Source: Ciona intestinalis
Taxonomy: Eukaryota; Chordata; Ascidiacea; Phlebobranchia; Cionidae
DNA length: 64,000 bases
Direction of reading: 5' to 3'
Assembly (NCBI RefSeq): GCF_000224145.3
Contig: NC_020174.2
Coordinates: forward strand, 4,913,117 to 4,977,116
Shown: piece after piece, positions 30,301 through 41,100 of the stretch
How positions within the stretch are numbered: the first letter of the stretch is position 1
Layout of the letters: the number at the start of each line of letters is the position of its first letter
Notes under the pieces: model-generated
Seen by the model: only the letters and a program-made list of their open reading frames with translations
Databases searched by the model: none
Told to the model about the DNA's origin: nothing
Made by a program: the position numbers and the translations under genes

Positions 30301-33300
30301 ATATCTAATTAAAAAAGCAACAAAACTCTGAAAGTCACATTAATTCATACCACACAGTACATACATATATAAATAGTCTGGCCTAATTGCTAGGTCCAAC
30401 AAGGACCTTAACCATATAGAATGTAATTATGCAAAAAGCATAAAATACAAACAAACTCAATATCATAAAATACCTATATCACTTGTATATAATGAAGATC
30501 TTCCCTTATTTGGAGGAGTGGTGAACCCAACTTGGTTGTTAACTATAAGATGAACGGTTCCACCGATGTCAAAGTGTGGTAATCTGCTCATGTTTAAACC
30601 CTCCATTACTATGCCTGCAAATAATAATAATAATTAACTCAAACTAACTTACATAAGTATTATAACTGCAAACGATAATGATAATTAATTTAAACTAACA
30701 CATTAAATAATTCTACCTGCAAACAATATTTAAAACTAATTTAAACTAACTTACAGAAGTATTATAACTGCAAACGATATAAACATAAAATCAAGCTTCA
30801 TTGTGTAATAAAAAGGTAACAGGCATTATATTTGTTTATTATTTTATATGTTTGTGTTGCATATAAATGTATTTTGTGTGGCAGTGAATGATTGTTCTGC
30901 TTTTCTTGTTTTAAATAATTAAAAAAGACTAGTCACTCAAACTTTTTGCCATTATTCAAATTTGGTCATTGTAGAATATGAAAAACTTCTGTCGAAATAT
31001 ATAAAGGTTGCAACTTCCATATTAGCTACAACAGTGTTGATGTTGTTTACAGTTTTCCAACATTTTACATAAACAATTAAATCAAATTAGCATGGGACAG
31101 GATGTTGCCTCATTCACGAGGTGTGGAAAATCCATTGAAAGTTTGATCATTGAAAATATAAATAGAGGTTTTAATAGGATGAAGTCAGTATGTAAAGGTA
31201 GGGCAGGATGGCCGGACTTGCATGCTTATGTGGAGTGCTAATGCTTGTGTTAAGCATTGCAAACGGTAAATTAAAAAATATGAATTGTTTAGACTGGCAC
31301 ATTAACATTATTTATGATAAACAATTTTAAAAGAAATGGTTATCATTTTTTACGTGTGCCCAAATTTTTATAACACCAAGTTTTAAATTTAATTTAACGA
31401 GGAACTTAATTAATTTTAATGTATGATATACTAATTCTTGTATTGTTTTAAAGAGATGAAACTGCATACAATTTTACAGATATAAGTATCTTATGTTTAA
31501 TAACTTTAATCTATAATAAAATAACCCATTAACACTTTTAAACTACAGCACAGCAAAAGACAACCACAAGAAATAATGTGATCTATACATTTTCTCACTT
31601 TGGTAAAAACTGGACTTCAAGTGAATCAGCATGCCACGAATATTACAATGGAAACCTGGTAACTACTCCAACTAAAAACTTGCAAGACTACCTGGCTAGC
31701 CAGCTTAACTTTGGATGGAGGTAAATGGTTTGAAAGTTTATTCAAAAAAGATATTGGCTTAGCAATGGTAATGGTGTGTCATGAGACATTTTTGTTTCTA
31801 TTAAAAAGTTGCCTTTTACAGAACAACATTTAGAGGTGTATAATTTTTTATATAGTGGGGTTAGAGTATTAGGTTATGAGGCCTTCTTGGGGTAGTGGAC
31901 TAACAGAATCCCAAGTCCCATGACGTGCCTCACTGTAGAACCTCACCTATGTAGAATAGAATGTGCATATACAGTGTTGGGGTAATTGACCAACTTTTGT
32001 CTAAAACCCTGAGTGTAAGAATAACGGCACACTCTAGCCTTAAGGTTTTAATTTTAAAAAAAAATTGCTCTAATATAGTGGTGAGTTCTATTGGATTGGG
32101 TTAAAGAATGAAAGTGGTTGGAGGTGGGTGACAGGAAATCCTCTTACTACAACTAATTGGGACCAAGTTAAAGGGGTTGGGGATTGTGTTGTTGCGTTGA
32201 GGGTGAATGGAAAGTGGAAACAAATGCAGTGCAGCAGTCAACATCAATATATATGTGAATCTAAATGTAAGTGTCTATATATATATATATTCGGTAAAAA
32301 ATTATATATATACTTTATTTCCAGTCACTAAGCAAGAAAACTACTTCCGATTGAATGGAACTGGCCGGCTACACTTTATAAGCCATGCTAAACTACGTCA
32401 CCAAGAAGCTGTGCAGATGTGTGGGAAAGTTAACAAACAACTGGCTGTGGTTGATACACCGGGGTTGCAAGATTTGGTGGCACAAAAGTTGAACATGATC
32501 AGCGGGAATGAGTTTTATATTGGGCTCTCAATGGATGGCAATGTCCTTACATGGGGTGATGGGAGAACCCTTGCAAGCACTGGGTTTAGTAATTGGGACG
32601 AAGGCTACCCCGATATTATAGATGAGAGAGACTGTGTGTATGTTAATAAAAAAGGCAAATGGAGAAATGGTTTGTGTACTACACCGAGAAACTTCATTTG
32701 CCAAGGTGAATATTTTCTTCGAAGTTTAGACCAGGGGTGCTTAAAGTTTAATTGTAAGGCTTACAATGGGGCAACAGAAGTAAAATATCTTACGAGCTAT
32801 AACTAAACATGCTTTTTAATTAGGAAGGTAGAGTGTTTATATTGTGTGTAGACTATTTTTAAAAGGGGCGCATTTTAAAAATCCCTGGATTAAAACATTA
32901 ATGACAAACACTATATTGGTACTTGGTAGCAAATGTGACTGGAATTAAAGTTTTATAAAAACATATTCTTTTTTGACTTCAACTTTTGCCTACATCCTTT
33001 TACTTCATACATTTACTTTTATTACAGAACTGAGTCCAGTTATACTACCAACAACAACTCAACGAGGTAAGATATCAATTATTAGTTAAACACATGTAGT
33101 TTAACTTTGGTATAAATACAGACTACACAACTTTGGGCATGAGTTCTACAATTCTAGGTTTCAATACTACGAACACAACTACGGAAACATCACAAAACAT
33201 AGACATGACAGGCCACTTCACCACCACAATAGGTTTGTTATGCTTTATTATTCTGACTTTCAACTTGTATTTTTAGTTTATAATTTGACACCTTGGTACA

Positions 33301-36300
33301 GTGGTCGGCAAGCTTGCCTCCGCAAGGTTATGGGTCCGAGGCTGAACGCTGCTACCATTGTGAGCGTTTGTGTCCTTCAGCAAGACAATTAATGGTAAAC
33401 CCTAATGGGGTCTTGTTGTATAAACAAAACATTGTTTCTTTTAGGTCACATAAAACAATTGATAGAAGATCTCTTGCACACTTAGTAGTTCATAGTTAAA
33501 TTAAACTATAAATCTATTGATGTGGAAATTTAAAACTTTTGACTACTAAACCCACTACTAAAATCTAAATATTCACATTTAAATTGACAATAGGCTAAAA
33601 AAATGTTTGAAATAGTAAAATACAACATATTTTATTCCACAGTGACACACCCTTCAACTACAAGCAATGCAAGTTATGGACCAACAAGAACAACAAGTGT
33701 GATTGCTGTCAACGTACTTTTAACTTATGTGTTTTACTTTACCACAATGTAACAGCCTATTTAACACCGTCACACATTATGCTCCCATATCACTTTGCTA
33801 TTACTGTATAACCATGCAGCAAAATGATTAATACAGACCTCGACAAAGTTATTATTAAACAACTATAAAGAGTATATATGAATATATATATATAATTCAT
33901 ATTATTAAAATGATTTTTTTTAATCTTAAAATTGCTATTTTTCATATGCAGAGTGCAGACAAACATTTGGTACAAAACTGCGAATGGAATTCCAATGTTT
34001 ATAATTATAGAAAGTTTTTCTTTCAAATTATTGTACATATTGTACGTTTGATGATTGTTTACTTAATATCATAGATTTAAATAAATTTTACTGTTTTCAG
34101 TAAATTTACACAATCAATATATTTTTCATGAGTTTCAATAAGCCATATTGTAGTTACAGTAAACGCTGAATGCTCCGATATGTGGAGTGTGTGTTTAATA
34201 AAACCACCTGTATACTGTGCCTGTGTGTTTTATATTTAGGAACTGCCTAATCTTCAGATATTGGCAGTTTATGAAAAGTGCCATAAAATTGACCTCGCAA
34301 CACTATGGCAACATAATTGCAATGGAAGCTCAATCTACCTCTGCAATTTGCCGCATGCCTGTTTATAAAGATGTAATATCATACTTAAAAGTCAAAAGAG
34401 GACATTTTTAAATACCTCGAATACTCATTGAGTATTTAGTACTACGGCAATAGCAAACAAAACTGTTCCAATTGTTTATCGCCGTGTTGAATTTATGAAC
34501 TCCAATATATGAAACCTTACCTTGCCCAGTAAATGAAGCATCTCCATGCAACAAAAGACATGTAGCTTTACTGCCTCTTGTGGTATCTTCTGTTGAATAA
34601 TCACCATCTTTAATTGTTTGTTGACGACCGCGGCATCTACCCTGTGCTACTGTGTTCTCTGCCTGATCAAATTATAAATAGTCAATTAATTTATTAATCC
34701 TAAAAAAGCAAAATTATGAAAAACAATTTATAATAAAAACTTTTAGATAATTCATGTAATTTTTAAATTTTAGAGCATATGCTATAATTAATTTCTGGAA
34801 ATTATAACGAAAATTGAAGGGGCTGAAACAGTTACAGTCTCACAGATAACATGTATTAGGCCAGTTTTAATAAACTCACTTCTAAATGTGATGGATTGGG
34901 AATTAAATTAACATGAAGGTTTTTTCCTTCTTCAAATACAAGATCAGTAGACATGCTCAGATGTGACAATACGTCACCAGTAGCTATCGGCATTGCTTCA
35001 TCTGGGAATTCAGGGGAACCTTTAATTTTTTGGATCATTACCTAAAAAATAAATAAGGAGGGTTTAAAAAAAAGTTTCAAAATATAAAATGCAAAATAAT
35101 GTACTGTGGCAGTAAAAGTTTGACATAATGAACAATAATAGCAAATAAATGTAAAAACACTAAACTGCCATTCTAGAAAAAAATGTAATGTAATGAATGT
35201 AACTTACTTTATCCTCACGTAGCCGCCCACAATGGTAGCAACGTCGAGCCTTGAACCCATAACCTCTGGGTTACAGGCAGGCGCGCTAACCACTATACCA
35301 TGGCACCGAAAATGACATCTTACTATTTCTATCATGCATTAACTCTTTTTAGGTTGGAAAATTTTTGAAACTCTAAAAAAATCTCCAACGAACCTCAACA
35401 GGATAATTAAGCAACCCAACAAGTAGATTGTTCCTTCCTCTATGTGGCATCCCTATAACCACATCCTCCACCCCATCAAGTGAGGAGCTACGTAAATATT
35501 CCTCCACAAACACCAGCATACTCTCAGCACCTTCACCCCCGTATCTTTTCAATGTCGGGAACTTTGTTGCGAGGAAATTGTCGAGCACCTGAAAATGGAA
35601 GGTACAACTAAAACAGCTAAAAATTATAGGCTATATTAAAGTCATTTAAAACTGTTTGGATATTTTATGGGTAAAAAAACAACACACTTCAATAAATAAA
35701 TCATATTTTATTATGTGGCAGGGCAACAGCCGGATTTTTTGTGGGATTTTTGGAGTAATTGGCAGGAAGTATAAATATCCTGCACATGGGGCATTTATAA
35801 CAGTGGCAGTATCAAGGCTCGCACCCATATCCTCGGTCAAAAGCGGGCCTGCTAACGGAGCTAACCACTTCGCCATGACAACATACGAACCTGCGATTTG
35901 ACCATCAGCTCAGCCATTCTTCGCTTTTGATCTTGAGACGTTTCCTCGCTTTGTACAAGAGAGAATTGGTCAAGTAACCATTGCTTCTCACTAGCAGAAG
36001 TCATGCTGTCGGTTTCTAATGTAATATTTCCACAGAACTTCTCACTCAGTTCTCCAACCAGGGTTTCTACAGTTTTGGTTTCACCTAAAATACAATCTTC
36101 TGTTAGCATAGTTTATAATATACAAACATAGACATATAACAGGAGCACCCCAGTTGTAAAGACCAAAACAGCTTTTATCCTGCTATTGGGTGTCTATACA
36201 AACCAGCATAGGTGTCTATACAAACCCCTGATTTTGTGAAAAAAAGTAAAACAACGCTTATAGTTACACATGTAAAACAAAACTCAAATACATATTATCC

Positions 36301-36644
36301 GTCTAACCTTGAATTGATATGTCTTGCTGGAGTTCCAACCCATAGAGCGAAGGATCCAGTAAAGCAAACCTTTCAAGTTCAGGCAGATGTGGTAGTTTTA
36401 AAGGATTAAGTTTCCCAATTCTGTGGCCATGTCTTTCATATTGTTCAATTAATCTTTCAACGCCTTGCATAGTTGGGTCGTTTGAGGTGGAAGATATAGT
36501 TTCATTATTAACAACATTTGCTGCTTGTTTGTAACCGTGAACGTCCTCCCGGTAACGGTAACCACGAGTAAAAACTGCGACATGCTTTGCACACTTTGCA
36601 TAACACATCGTAGAGACACTTTTAATTAATGCTGGACACGGCAT
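24339..36644 (-). CDS. DHTKD1: DHTKD1, 2-oxoadipate dehydrogenase E1 (mitochondrial)
   Basis: Sixteen in-phase exons: 36308-36644, 35891-36084, 35394-35588, 34880-35041, 34521-34662, 30474-30614, 30164-30266, 29854-29992, 29395-29634, 28639-28899, 28241-28397, 27825-27947, 27234-27376, 25489-25574, 24893-25157, 24339-24443. They give 930 aa (human 919). The N-terminus is a presequence-like basic stretch. [27 protein letters not shown] and the end [16 protein letters not shown] fit DHTKD1 better than OGDH. The thiamine-diphosphate motif runs from [10 protein letters not shown] (about residue 335) to VNNQVGF (about 369). The enzyme decarboxylates 2-oxoadipate in lysine, hydroxylysine and tryptophan breakdown, working with DLST and DLD in the matrix. 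The exon 9 donor (ATG|GTAAAC) is the only in-phase choice and leaves the linker about five residues shorter than in human. Two opposite-strand genes sit in introns 5 and 13. Confidence 0.95.
26201..27138 (+). pseudogene. TPR-like frame nested in DHTKD1 intron 13, interrupted
   Basis: An uninterrupted 182-codon frame (26201-26749) starts [16 protein letters not shown] and has helix-pair texture of TPR type ([51 protein letters not shown]). Just before its stop, a +1 shift continues as [12 protein letters not shown], a typical TPR helix, and then runs into the 292-base gap. After the gap the frame ends at 27138. It lies on the strand opposite DHTKD1 and has no intron in the visible part. Candidates: a decayed retrocopy, or a live gene with a sequencing error near the gap. 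A possible acceptor (TTTGTTTCACAG, about 26120-26131) precedes the ATG. I do not recognise the family and claim no function. Confidence 0.4.
26784..27075. other. Assembly gap (292 N)
   Basis: Run of N inside DHTKD1 intron 13 and inside the nested TPR-like frame. All DHTKD1 exons are accounted for outside it. Confidence 0.98.
27975..28080 (+). repeat. SINE 3'-part fragment in DHTKD1 intron 11
   Basis: Shows the later part of the tRNA-SINE consensus: TCACCCACAAGGGTACAT, then GCCGTGCAAGGATAAAAAGTAA and CATTCA. Confidence 0.5.
28410..28530. repeat. Dispersed repeat family 3 in DHTKD1 intron 10
   Basis: GGGTTTGCTGTAGGACCTTACCCATATAGAATAGAATGTGCATATACAT-type blocks, overlapping the region just beyond exon 10. 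Confidence 0.55.
28960..29065. mobile_element. Half MITE (family 1) in DHTKD1 intron 9
   Basis: Carries the central and right part of the family: AACCGTATCCTCACAACTC and GTTGTTAATTGTTTAAA. One end is missing. Confidence 0.55.
29672..29790 (-). repeat. SINE 3'-part fragment in DHTKD1 intron 8
   Basis: Reverse-strand copy: CAGTCGTTATAACATAAGTG, TCTGTTTCATACACATCGTG, GCTTACGAGTT, followed by an A-rich stretch seen here as T. Confidence 0.6.
31157..31191 (+). promoter_or_regulatory. TATA box and initiator of the nested C-type lectin gene
   Basis: TATAAATAG at 31157-31165 and TCAGTA at 31185-31190. The initiator A (31187) is 30 bp from the TATA start, ideal spacing, giving a leader of only about 20 nt before ATG 31208. 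This supports independent transcription from inside the DHTKD1 intron. Confidence 0.6.
31208..33752 (+). CDS. Two-domain C-type lectin with Thr-rich stalk, nested in DHTKD1 intron 5
   Basis: Seven in-phase exons, 31208-31265, 31549-31720, 32079-32266, 32325-32705, 33028-33066, 33122-33232 and 33643-33752, give 352 aa. Exon 1 is a signal peptide ([19 protein letters not shown]). Exons 2-3 make C-type lectin-like domain 1 ([39 protein letters not shown]). Exon 4 alone encodes domain 2 ([43 protein letters not shown]). Exons 5-7 are a Thr/Ser-rich, probably O-glycosylated stalk, and the protein ends in a hydrophobic stretch ([17 protein letters not shown]) with almost nothing after it, as in GPI-anchor signals or a tail anchor. 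Neither domain keeps EPN or QPD, or the WND motif, so Ca2+-dependent sugar binding is doubtful. It is likely a cell-surface receptor or adhesion protein. Its whole span lies within the 3.9-kb intron 5 of DHTKD1 on the opposite strand. Confidence 0.88.
31880..32035. repeat. Dispersed repeat family 3 in the lectin gene intron 2
   Basis: ATCCCAAGTCCCATGACGTG, CTCACTGTAGAACCTCACC, TATGTAGAATAGAATGTGC and TGTTGGGGTAATTGACC follow one another as in the other copies. Confidence 0.6.
33283..33420 (+). repeat. tRNA-derived SINE head in lectin gene intron 6
   Basis: TTGGTACAGTGGTCGGCAAG (A-box-like) and GGTTATGGGTCCGAGGC (B-box-like), then GCTGCTACCATTGTGAGCG and the CCTTCAGCAAGAC block of the family. 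Confidence 0.7.
33753..34520. other. Remainder of DHTKD1 intron 5
   Basis: AT-rich 3' flank of the lectin gene up to DHTKD1 exon 5. No gene or recognised repeat. Confidence 0.4.
35180..35310 (-). repeat. SINE with internal deletion in DHTKD1 intron 3
   Basis: On the minus strand it reads GGTGCCATGGTATAGTGGTT (A-box region), GGTTATGGGTTCAAGGCTCG (B-box region), then jumps directly to the GAGGATAAAGTAAGTTACAT tail and ATTCATT. Confidence 0.75.
35795..35885 (-). repeat. tRNA-derived SINE head in DHTKD1 intron 2
   Basis: Reverse-strand head: GTCATGGCGAAGTGGTTAGC then GATATGGGTGCGAGCCTTGA. It abuts exon 2, whose donor is at 35890. Confidence 0.7.
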
Positions 36645-36870
36645 GTTGATGGTATTTGCACCTATTCTGATTCAAACATCAATTAGTACTAAACAGCAAA
36701 GCGAACTTCAATTGCATTTAATGAATAAATCTGAATAAAAAATGAGATGTATTAAATAATCGGACTGCACGTAGATATAAAAGTAACGTTTCGCGCACAC
36801 GGTTTACTGCACATTTACGTAACACATATACACGGCAGTCACCATCCGTACATAATAACCACAACAGTTA

Positions 36871-36878
36871 TGACGTCA
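36871..36878. promoter_or_regulatory. CRE (TGACGTCA) upstream of DHTKD1
   Basis: Perfect palindromic cAMP-response element 227 bp upstream of the DHTKD1 start codon. Function inferred from the motif only. Confidence 0.35.
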
Positions 36879-36931
36879 CATGTTGTAACATAGAGAAATA
36901 TTGTCAAGAATATCGTGTGATAGTGCATCCC

Positions 36932-37425
36932 CACAGAAATAAAAAAGAATAGAAGGCGCATCTCCAATGTCGGCAAAGGAGAGAGCACGATACACTCTCT
37001 CTCTTTTACGGGTCGTTCCCGTTTACTATTGTAGTCAATGGAGTCGATGACGTTTTGTGTAGTTTTTCTTCGTTTTTTGACTTAATTTAAAGTTATTGTG
37101 TAAAAAAACTATTTTCTAATATATATATATTTCTAAAAAAACGTTTGTTTGAAATTTTTAATTAATTTTTTTAAATAATTAAATTTCCTAAACAAGTGGT
37201 AAACTGTAAGCGTTAACGTACCAAATAACTAAACTAGCCTAACAAACTTGAATAGTTGGTGTAGTTTTTAAAATAAACAGCTAAAACCGTCCAAAAATAC
37301 TATGCGCCTATCTTTTACAATGGAGACGAAGGGAAATGGGGACGGAGTTGGCGGTCACGTGAATAGAAAAAAGAATATATCACGGTTTTGGAAAGTTGCG
37401 CGTTCTACTCTTTTTTATTTCTGTG
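36932..37425. mobile_element. 494-bp non-autonomous hAT-type element
   Basis: 28-bp inverted ends (CACAGAAATAAAAAAGA...GCGC, two mismatches) directly flanked on both sides by the same 8 bases, TGCATCCC (36924-36931 and 37426-37433). An 8-bp target duplication is the mark of the hAT superfamily. The inside is AT-rich without a transposase frame. The intact duplication suggests a fairly young insertion. It sits just upstream of DHTKD1. Confidence 0.85.
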
Positions 37426-37433
37426 TGCATCCC

Positions 37434-38143
37434 GTAATTCTAACAAAATATAGAAAATTAATTCTATACTAATATTTTAAGAATCGAATTGTTAACCGCG
37501 TAAAACTTCCGCATGCTGCAAAGTGTCGGTGTGCGGTTTGTGCAAAATGCGCACACATCCAATGTACTGGTAAACTGACATCACAGTACTCTGATCTTAC
37601 TATCTAGTATCTATGTAACTAATATTTTAAACTAAATTTTCTTATAAAACCCGCAAGAGGCACACAACAACTAGCATTTAATATTATTGTAGGGATTTAT
37701 TATAACAATGTTACAATGAGTAAATGAACACAGGGTTTCAAAGGGAAACAATAATCATGTTGTGTTTGTGATGTGAATAATTTGTGACGTCGTCATTGAT
37801 GACATCATTATGCTTAATAAACCCATCACCTCCCAGCTAGGCAGGCACGCTAACCAACTGTTCCACGACATTGCCTTAGCCAAAGACAAACCAGCCCACA
37901 ATGACAGTAGAGCACCCAACACAATGTCTTGTGGTTATGGTAGCACTCTATCAATCAACCCAATGCTATTGATCAATGCATAATACAACGTCAATAATTA
38001 ATTACAACATCGTAATTAATTAAAACATCAACAAAAAATATTGGCTGTATACATTAAGCAGCACACACTGAACAAAACAATGTTAGAAATTTTTGTGAAT
38101 ATATTATTTTGAAGAAACAGACCGCAAAGGCAGTCTTATTCTT
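37434..38143. other. Spacer between DHTKD1 and CYP4F-like A
   Basis: AT-rich; contains TGACGTCGTCATTGATGACA (a CRE-like near-palindrome, about 37785) and possible SINE remnants near 37830-37930. No gene. Confidence 0.4.
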
Positions 38144-41100
38144 CTAAACTCTGCGTTCAGCTTTTAAATAAAGTCCAGTTGTAGCTCTGTAAATCACATC
38201 TACTGAATGCTGGATCTTTTTAGATAAATCTGGTTTAAGTTGGAATTTGCTTAATACTTGCGCCACAGCAATTTTAATTTCATTCATAGCGAAACGCTGA
38301 CCAATGCAGTTCCTGTAAGCAATGTAATACTTACTACAACGAATGTAGGTCTTGAAAATTAATATAAATTATATTCTGCTAGCAGGTATAAAGTAAATAA
38401 TCTTCCAACGGCTATCTAGTATGATAAAACGTACTGTATTTGCGATGTTTCGTCTGCCATCTGACAAGACTTTATCAGGAAATGTAACGCAACATACACG
38501 CGAGCCAAAACTTTAAGAAAACATAGAAAATACACGAGGTTTTTTCATACCAGGTGAGCCATTGAAAGACGATTGATGCATATTTATACCCATATAGCAA
38601 CAAGAGTCATTTCAGCGTGGATGTCTTATTTAATACAATATGCGAGCCAGCATACCAGTTACCACACACCAACGATGGTAGCGGTATTAAGCACGAAACT
38701 GCTGTTATTCGGTCAACACCTAATCACTGAGCCTCTGCCCCTTAAAATCTGTGTTGTTTTTAACCAGTGTGATTTGATTGTTGTTGAAACTTACCTTGGG
38801 CCAGCAGAGAAAGGTACATAAGCATAACTACTCATGCTTTTCATGTTTTCCTGCGTGAACCGACTTGGATCAAATATATGAGGATCCTTCCAAAACTCCT
38901 CGTGATGATGTAATGCATAAATATGTAGAATTACATCGGTGTCTGGGAAATTAATAAATGTGACTTATTTATTCTTAATTTTTAGCCATAATAAAAAAAA
39001 CAATCACGGACCCATAAAGTAACATATGTGGTAACTCGTAAACTGGCAAAAGTGTATGAAACAGAACACCCAAGTTAAAACAACTGTCGCTTCCCAGCCA
39101 CACCAGGATAAAGCAAGTTACATTCATTCATGTATTTAATTCCTAAATAAAGCAATTCTTATCATTTAAAATTTAACTGCATATCTCTACCTTTCACAAT
39201 GGTCTTCCCATCAACTTCAATATCTTTGTTAAGTTTACGGAAAATGATTGGAACTGGTGGATATTGGCGCAAACTTTCTTTGATGCATAATGTAAGGTGG
39301 GGAAGGTTGGACAGATCATTCCTGGCCAATAGAAGAACAACAGTTTTATTTATGGAAGAACACAAGGACTAAACTATATGATATAGTAGGAAGGGGGAAG
39401 TTGGGACACCTTTAGTACATAATATTCAAATATCCTGACCGTGTTTTAAACAATTAACGTTGGTCTGTGGGAGTCGTGAGGATACGGTTTTATAATTCTT
39501 TGAATGTGTTTCGTTTGCTATAAAATGGGGCGAGAAAATAGAACAAAAAGGTATCCCATCTTCCCCCACTCTACCATGTATTCATGAAAGATATGTTAAA
39601 GAATCTATGAAAAAAGAAGCATGTAGGTGGCCCTATTTATACAGGACTTTTATGTTGTCTGATCCAGAGTCCATACTATTTAAAATTGGTAACATTAAGT
39701 GTTTAAAGATCTTTAACAAATTTCCACCAACAATACCAACCATTCAATATCAGTACGGTCAGCCATAACTTTCTTAATCTCTTGAAAGCATTTTTCCTGA
39801 TGCTCAGGGTGCATGGCTAAGCAATAAAATGTCCATGAAATTCCACTAGCAGTTGTATCATGGCCCTCAAACATAAAAGTGTCAACTTCGGCGCGAATCT
39901 CAGAATCTGACAACCCCTTTCCATCACTGTCCTTTTTAAATTTTGAGAAATTTTATATATGTTGTACTGACTGTTATTGTTTAAAGACAGAAGCCAAACT
40001 AAGTTCCACACTTACCCTGGCTTTCAAAAGTGTGTCAAGAAAATCGAAATGTTTCCGTGTTCCGTTGTGTGCAGGTTGCCCAATGTCGCAGTTTCTACGA
40101 TCGATAACTGATTCGGAAAACTTATGCACATCATCACAAAGTTTCTTGTATAATTTCCCATTTTTTCTGGTTCAGAAAAATAAAACAATTTTTAACACTA
40201 CTTATTTTTATATAAAATAGAAAGATAAATATTTTTTTTAATTATATATTTTCAGGATACTTTGAAGTATACAATCAAAGACAGCAAAAAAGGTTCAAAG
40301 GTAAAAGTTTAATGGTTAGACTAACTGTGAGTGTGACTTACGTGAGATAATAGATTGGATCAATTCTTTTGAAAAGATTTAAATCTCTCATTCGCTTTAC
40401 AACAGTATTGCTCAGTTGATATATCTTTGCAACATATGTGTTGGTGGATCTATAAAATATAAGTTCAAGCTGACATTAAAGCACAGAAAATACAAACATG
40501 TTAATTTTGTAAAAATGAATGTAGCTTACTTTATCCTCACGCCAGCCTAAAAGTTACCAAGTATGTTACTTTGTGGGTGATTATTTTTGTGATTTTTTTC
40601 TTTTGTAGATAAAAAAGTTGTAACTACATACATAGCACAAAGTTTATTCACCAGTAAGCAGAAGAACATGCTTGCAGATTGACTTTTCTACCACCGTTGG
40701 CATGCTTATATTTAGGAAAGACACTTAACTGTCATTGATTCAAACTAGTGGACATTAATTGGTTGTCCAAATTACCAGTCATACATAGAACAAAAAGGAA
40801 AAATCACCCACCAAGTTACATTGTTGGTTACATATTTATTCTACCCCTTTTTGAGTTACCGAAAGGACTAAAGGAATTTTAATCAATCAAAGTTACATAA
40901 ATTTGGAAATGATATAATGGTGTTAGAAAATTAAACTGAAAACTTACTTTTCCTCTTGGCAGTTGGATTGATAAGACATTAAACACTTGAGGATAGTGTC
41001 TAATGTCATAAGGCTTGCAGAATGAAATATTTCAATCTTCGCAACTTTATTTTCAGATGTCTTGCCTAACCAATTTTCCTGTGGAGTTATGTAAAATGTT

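Noticed and set aside
33283-33420. Possible functional tRNA gene (A and B boxes)
   Set aside because: It does not fold into a full cloverleaf by eye and is followed by the common SINE body; the same heads occur many times in decayed form.
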